This document shows positions 29,016-32,926 of a stretch of DNA of 32,926 nucleotides, piece after piece. The notes under the pieces were generated by a model, which was not told where the DNA came from, ran no database searches, and was given only the letters and a program-made list of their open reading frames with translations. The translations under genes and the position numbers were made by a program. Origin of the DNA: Chitinophagaceae bacterium. GTDB lineage: Bacteria; Bacteroidota; Bacteroidia; Chitinophagales; Chitinophagaceae. Positions within the stretch are counted from its first letter, which is position 1; every line of letters starts with the position of its first letter. Location: assembly GCA_003509845.1 (NCBI GenBank), contig DOMR01000068.1, positions 1-32,926 of the forward strand. Direction: 5' to 3'.

Positions 29016-30790
29016 TGGATTTAAGAGTACTAACATTTGCGGAAGCTAAGCAGCCTGAATTTAAAGAAAAGAAAGGCGAAGGGTATATTCAATATGGCGA
29101 CCGCAACGATTATCCAAACTATTTAGTTGATTTATTTAATAAGTCAGCCAAGCATAATGCTATCATAAAAAGCAAGGTACATTATATTACCGCGAACGGA
29201 TGGAAAGGAAGTCCAGAGGCAGAACCTTTTATTAAGAAAGTTAATAGAATGGAAAGCCTTGAAGAACTAACGCGCAAGGTTTCTTTGGATGCTGAATTAT
29301 TTGGTGGTTATTATTTAGAAATCATTTGGTCAGTTACAAAGCAATTAGCTGAAATATGGCATTGCGATTACACTAAGGTTCGTACAAATAAAGACAATAC
29401 ACAATTCTGGTATAAAGAGCAATGGGCAGATAGGAATGAAAAGCCAATGGTTTACGCTGCGTTTAACCCTGCTAACCCTGTTGGCAAACAAATTTTATAT
29501 GTAAAAGAATACCGACCTAATATGGGTTATTATTCATTGCCAGGTTACTTTGGTGCGCTTAATTACATAGAATCGGATATTGAAGTTTCTAAGCACGTTT
29601 TAGGAAATGCACAGACAGGATTTAGTGCGAGCAAGTTAATTACCCTACCTAATGGCGAACCTTCAGACGAGGAAAAACGTAATATTGAAAAACGCTTTAC
29701 AAATAGATTCAGCGGATCAGATGGCAAGAAGTTTATTTTAGCTTTTGTAAACGATACCCAAAGAAAGCCAATAGTTGATGACTTAGGAACTTCCGATATT
29801 ACCAAAGAGGATTTTGGTCGCGTAGATTCTTTAATTCAAACTAATATATTTTCAGGGCATCAAATTACAACGCCATCAATCTTTGGTATTGCAGAGGCGG
29901 GTAAATTAGGCAGCCGTTCCGAAATGCGTGATGGATATGAGATATTTAAAAACACTTACGTTAATAGTAAGCAGATGCACCTTGAAGGAGTGTTTAATAT
30001 GCTATTTAAATACAGGGGTATTGAAGAACCTGAATTGGCTATAATTCCAACAGAACCTATCGGTTTTGAGTTTACTGAAAACATATTAAAAGAGATTGCA
30101 CCTAAGGAGTGGTTACTTGAAAAGGCGGGTATTGATATAAGCAAGTATGAAACACCGCAACAAATGCAATTTACAGACGAATTTAGCGTGTTTTTTGAGT
30201 TTGGTGAGGCAAAGGATGGTTTTAATATTTGGAAGCAAAGAAGGCGCTTTAATGACGATTCAGAGTACCAAATGTTTGCAGAGGTAAACCAATTACAGGC
30301 GAATGTACTTGACTTGATGGCTAAGGATAAAAGAATTACGCCAGAAGTCTTAGCGACTACCTTAGAGCAAAGCGAAGATACTATTAAGCAAGTAATTAAA
30401 AAATTAATAGAAAGCGGATATATTAAACCAAGTGAATATGTAATTGGCGAGGGTATTGATAGCAATACAATTATTGAGCATACACTTACAGAGCCATTGG
30501 CAGATATTTTAACAAAAATTAAGCCACAAACAAAGGAGTTATTGATTAGATATTCCTACGAATGGAAAGATGGATTTAGTGATGCTGATATAGATACAAG
30601 CAGACCTTTTTGTAAATATTTATTGAAGGCAGATAAGATGTATAGCCGTTCCGAAATAGAAACAATTAGTGCGCGTTTAGGCTATTCAGTTTTTGATCGT
30701 GGTGGCGGTTGGTACACAAAACCAAATACTAATAAACATTCCCCAAGTTGTAGGCACGAATGGATTTCAAACATAGTAACAAGAAAATAG
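29015..30790 (+). CDS. Portal protein with C-terminal winged-helix-like and Cys/His domains
   Basis: The first 380 residues look like a portal: YIQYGDRNDYPNYLVDLFNK, SLDAELFGGYYLEIIWS, IESDIEVSKHVLGNAQTGFS, and a clip/stem region with IFGIAEAGKLGSRSEMRDGY. After residue 425 a helix-turn-helix-like segment follows (NVLDLMAKDKRITPEVLATT, then KKLIESGYIKPSEY). The last 90 residues carry SRPFCKYLLKADKMYSRSEI, GYSVFDRGGGWYTKPN and SCRHEWISNIV, a Cys/His domain seen at the end of head morphogenesis proteins. At 591 residues it is longer than a plain portal of about 400-450. The extra domains probably replace a separate morphogenesis protein. Confidence 0.85.
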   Translation: MDLRVLTFAEAKQPEFKEKKGEGYIQYGDRNDYPNYLVDLFNKSAKHNAIIKSKVHYITANGWKGSPEAEPFIKKVNRMESLEELTRKVSLDAELFGGYYLEIIWSVTKQLAEIWHCDYTKVRTNKDNTQFWYKEQWADRNEKPMVYAAFNPANPVGKQILYVKEYRPNMGYYSLPGYFGALNYIESDIEVSKHVLGNAQTGFSASKLITLPNGEPSDEEKRNIEKRFTNRFSGSDGKKFILAFVNDTQRKPIVDDLGTSDITKEDFGRVDSLIQTNIFSGHQITTPSIFGIAEAGKLGSRSEMRDGYEIFKNTYVNSKQMHLEGVFNMLFKYRGIEEPELAIIPTEPIGFEFTENILKEIAPKEWLLEKAGIDISKYETPQQMQFTDEFSVFFEFGEAKDGFNIWKQRRRFNDDSEYQMFAEVNQLQANVLDLMAKDKRITPEVLATTLEQSEDTIKQVIKKLIESGYIKPSEYVIGEGIDSNTIIEHTLTEPLADILTKIKPQTKELLIRYSYEWKDGFSDADIDTSRPFCKYLLKADKMYSRSEIETISARLGYSVFDRGGGWYTKPNTNKHSPSCRHEWISNIVTRK

Positions 30791-30791
30791 A

Positions 30792-31385
30792 ATGAGTAAG
30801 AACACATTATTTATATCAGTACAATCAATCAAGGACAGAACAGGATTGCACGCAAACGTGGATGAAAAATTAGTTTTGCCTGAAATCAAGACGGCGCAGG
30901 ATATGTATATTTTGCCAGCTTTAGGTTCGGCGCTTTACAATGAATTACAGACGGCGGTAGATGCTAATACTTATACTCAATTACAAACTACTTTATTAGA
31001 TGATTATATTGTGGATTGTTTGATTTATTTTGTTATGTCAGAATTACCGCAAGGCTTATCTTATCAATTCTATAACAAAGGATTGATTAGAAAGTCAGGT
31101 GAGAATCAAGAGAACCCATCAATGCAGGATATGATTGACGTAGCAAATAGATACAGAGCAAGAGCAGAATTTTACAAACAAAGACTTATAAAATACCTAA
31201 AACAAAACAATGCTTTATATCCTAATTATTTAAACTTCGGAAGCGGTATTGATTCAATCAAGCCTGACAATGAAGGTTATACAGTTTCAATGTGGTTAGG
31301 CGATGCTTGTTGTAATGATGACTACGAGGGTAAACATAAAAAAACATTTGAGGAAAGGTATCAAGGAAATATAGGTTGCTGCTAA
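30792..31385 (+). CDS. Head-tail connector (DUF6712-like)
   Basis: The 197-residue protein has DEKLVLPEIKTAQDMYILPA, YIVDCLIYFVMSELPQGLSY and SMQDMIDVANRYRARAEFYK, the helical pattern of an adaptor (gp6-like or DUF6712) in Bacteroidota phages. The end is Cys-rich (CCNDDYEG, GNIGCC). It sits one base after the portal gene, the usual place of a head completion protein. Confidence 0.75.
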   Translation: MSKNTLFISVQSIKDRTGLHANVDEKLVLPEIKTAQDMYILPALGSALYNELQTAVDANTYTQLQTTLLDDYIVDCLIYFVMSELPQGLSYQFYNKGLIRKSGENQENPSMQDMIDVANRYRARAEFYKQRLIKYLKQNNALYPNYLNFGSGIDSIKPDNEGYTVSMWLGDACCNDDYEGKHKKTFEERYQGNIGCC

Positions 31386-31388
31386 TAT

Positions 31389-31517
31389 ATGAGTAAACAA
31401 GCTACAATAAAAAACCAAACTAAACTAAAAGTTTATTTGGCAAAAGAAAAAAAGAATGACACTAAATCAAATTGTCAAGGAACTGACAAAGATAGGAAAC
31501 GACCACGAACAAATTAA
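31389..31517 (+). CDS. Doubtful small basic protein (42 aa)
   Basis: ATG at 31389 starts MSKQATIKNQTKLKVYLAKE, which reads like a short basic protein, but from codon 24 the frame overlaps the next gene in another frame and loses protein character. It may be a real small gene, or the 70-base interval may be only leader sequence. Confidence 0.3.
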   Translation: MSKQATIKNQTKLKVYLAKEKKNDTKSNCQGTDKDRKRPRTN

Positions 31518-31905
31518 CTATGTTTATTTTGGGGACGTGTGGGAACGCATAAGCAATGGTGAGGTTACTTATCCTGCAATGTTTATGACTTTAACAGGCG
31601 CAAGTTTTGGCGCTAAAGATATAGGCTACTCATTTAGTCTTTATTTTATGGATCGTATGCTTATGGAAGAAACAAACGAAACAGAAGTTTTATCAGATAT
31701 GACGCAAGTAGCGGGGGATATTGTGGCGCAATTAAGATACCCAGAAGATTACTCTATTGTAACTTGGACTTTAAACCAAAATTTACCTATAACATTTTAC
31801 ACAGAAAGTGATCCTGATTTATTAGCAGGTGTTAAATTAGATATTAATTTGACAGTACCATTTATTAACAACAGGTGTCAAATACCTACTCAATATACTT
31901 ATTAA
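31456..31905 (+). CDS. Putative tail terminator or neck protein (149 aa)
   Basis: The product starts with MTLNQIVKELTKIGNDHEQI and has mixed helix and sheet: VTYPAMFMTLTGASFGAKDI, GYSFSLYFMDRMLMEETNE, SDMTQVAGDIVAQLRYPEDY, and the end LLAGVKLDINLTVPFINNRC. An N-terminal helix followed by strands and another helix is the outline of the tail terminator fold. It lies after the connector and before the fibre. The stop overlaps the fibre start (TAATG). Confidence 0.65.
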   Translation: MTLNQIVKELTKIGNDHEQINYVYFGDVWERISNGEVTYPAMFMTLTGASFGAKDIGYSFSLYFMDRMLMEETNETEVLSDMTQVAGDIVAQLRYPEDYSIVTWTLNQNLPITFYTESDPDLLAGVKLDINLTVPFINNRCQIPTQYTY

Positions 31906-32909
31906 TGGAATCAAAGAAAATAAACCAATTAGCGACCGAATTAACGCCGGCATTGTCTGACCTGACAATTATTGGCGACCCAACAACAGGTATAAGTAAA
32001 AAAATTACGCTTTCACAAATGGCGTCTTTGTTTACAGGTACAGTTGAAGAATACGCAAACCTTGCGGCATTCCCTTTGGTTGGTGTTGCTGACACGATTT
32101 ACATTGCTTTAGATACAAACGTTTTATATCGTTGGGATACAAGTACAAACGCTTACGTTGAATTGTCGCCTAACATTATCAATTCATTGGTATTTAGTGA
32201 TGCGAATGGATTTGACGGAAATATTAGTTTGGTTGGTTCAGTTGCAACGCTTACAATTACGACCGCATTAACAACAGGTTCAGTTCCTTTTATAGGTGCT
32301 TCTGGTGCTTTAACGCAAGACAATTCAAACTTATTTTTTGACGATACTAATAACAGATTAGGAATAGCAACTGCATCACCGACAACGCCTTTGGATGTTT
32401 TTGGTTCGGGCATTATAGGACGCTTAAACGCAACTTCTACAAACAATGCTTATTTAGGTTTTGCAAGTAACGGAACTAACAAATGGAGTGCGGGTAACGT
32501 ACAGAGCGACCATAGATTTAGAATATTTAGTGAAGCAAATAGTGCTGAATTAATTACAATTTTACAAACAGGGGAAGTTGGTATTGGTATTGCAAACCCG
32601 ACGACAAAGTTACATATTGACGGCGCTGCAAGTGCTTTAATTACAAATTTAGATGCAAATGTTTCAGTTGCAAAATCAATTAGTTTTCGTTCGGATAATA
32701 GTGCAAGAATAAATTTAGAAGTAAGTGGCACAGAATCAGGTTCAAATGTAGGTGCAGATTTCTTTTTAAGAACTTTCACAGATGCAGGTTCTTTATTAGA
32801 AACACCTTTTCAAATTACGCGTTCAACAGGTTTAGCAACATTTAAAAATATTGCAATTACAGGTTTGACTTCAGGATATTTACCAAAAGCAAATGGTTCA
32901 AGAGCTTAA
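31905..32909 (+). CDS. Tail fibre, N-terminal part
   Basis: ATG at 31905 (MESKKINQLATELTPALSDL) begins the attachment domain with GTVEEYANLAAFPLVGVADT and YIALDTNVLYRWDTSTNAYV, a small domain common at the start of such fibres. Then come fibre repeats (LFFDDTNNRLGIATASPTTP, GEVGIGIANPTTKLHIDG). After GYLPKANGSRA the frame stops at 32907-32909. In the -1 frame the sequence reads SLIWDNGT and continues into base 2 of the window, where fibre repeats go on to an S74 chaperone. A short insertion would restore one gene of about 735 codons. So this is a true 334-residue protein, a disrupted gene or an assembly error. Confidence 0.85.
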   Translation: MESKKINQLATELTPALSDLTIIGDPTTGISKKITLSQMASLFTGTVEEYANLAAFPLVGVADTIYIALDTNVLYRWDTSTNAYVELSPNIINSLVFSDANGFDGNISLVGSVATLTITTALTTGSVPFIGASGALTQDNSNLFFDDTNNRLGIATASPTTPLDVFGSGIIGRLNATSTNNAYLGFASNGTNKWSAGNVQSDHRFRIFSEANSAELITILQTGEVGIGIANPTTKLHIDGAASALITNLDANVSVAKSISFRSDNSARINLEVSGTESGSNVGADFFLRTFTDAGSLLETPFQITRSTGLATFKNIAITGLTSGYLPKANGSRA

Positions 32910-32913
32910 TATG

Positions 32914-32926
32914 GGATAATGGAACT
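32914..32926. repeat. Terminal direct repeat, right copy
   Basis: GGATAATGGAACT is identical to bases 1-13. The stop codon of the fibre N-terminal part lies only four bases before this repeat. Confidence 0.8.

Noticed and set aside
29956..30465. 169-codon open frame on the minus strand inside the portal gene
   Set aside because: It lies wholly opposite a well-supported gene and its Ser/Leu/Ile-rich composition is what the reverse complement of the portal codons gives.
32153..32779. Minus-strand frames opposite the fibre gene
   Set aside because: They are shadows of the fibre repeats and have no start context or neighbouring genes on that strand.

Overview
The window looks like one complete, circularly represented genome of a small tailed phage (siphovirus-like) of a Bacteroidota host. 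Its last 13 bases repeat its first 13, and the tail-fibre gene runs across that junction, so the unique circle is about 32,913 bp. The evidence for a Bacteroidota host is indirect: low G+C (about a third by eye), no clear Shine-Dalgarno sites, promoter-like TATATTTG boxes of the TAnnTTTG type, and protein families typical of phages of that phylum. All supported genes lie on the plus strand and are tightly packed, many with ATGA or TAATG overlaps. I see no integrase, recognisable lysogeny repressor, tRNA or CRISPR array, so a lytic life style is the simplest reading.

Layout. 1-1195 is the C-terminal half of the tail fibre with a peptidase S74 chaperone; its N-terminal half is at 31905-32909, one reading frame away. 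1202-3484 holds small membrane proteins and an M15-type endolysin (lysis). 3485-4669 holds a DEDDy exonuclease and two small genes, closed by a terminator. A promoter at 4736-4772 precedes the early and replication block: ERF annealing protein, SSB-like protein, DnaA domain IV-like protein, DUF4373-type replication protein, VRR-NUC nuclease and a sigma-like factor. 9512-11704 is a sugar cassette (LpxA-like acyltransferase and two glycosyltransferases). 11691-15347 leads into packaging: a conserved phage domain protein, HNH endonuclease, small basic protein, ParB-like protein, a third glycosyltransferase, small and large terminase. A second promoter at 15414-15450, almost identical to the first, precedes a cytosine methyltransferase-like gene and a string of very small genes. 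From 18092 come tail genes (chaperone-like protein, tail proteins, tape measure), then head genes (XkdF-like protease, scaffold, capsid), then the portal, connectors and the fibre.

Three non-coding elements stand out. (1) At 6680-6764 two hairpins have perfectly complementary 7-nt loops; the second sits inside a terminator-like stem that ends five bases before a replication gene, which suggests a kissing-loop riboregulator or attenuator. (2) At 28029-28640 a 612-bp gene-free island between two structural genes contains about a dozen consecutive inverted repeats, a 12-bp direct repeat and four spaced AATWTGT sequences; it could be an origin, a packaging or regulatory centre, or a structured RNA. 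(3) The two promoters share a 37-bp element (34 of 37 bases identical) carrying three TGTATA copies exactly 11 bp apart, and partial copies of the element occur in the island.

All family assignments come from reading the translated sequences; no database search was run.
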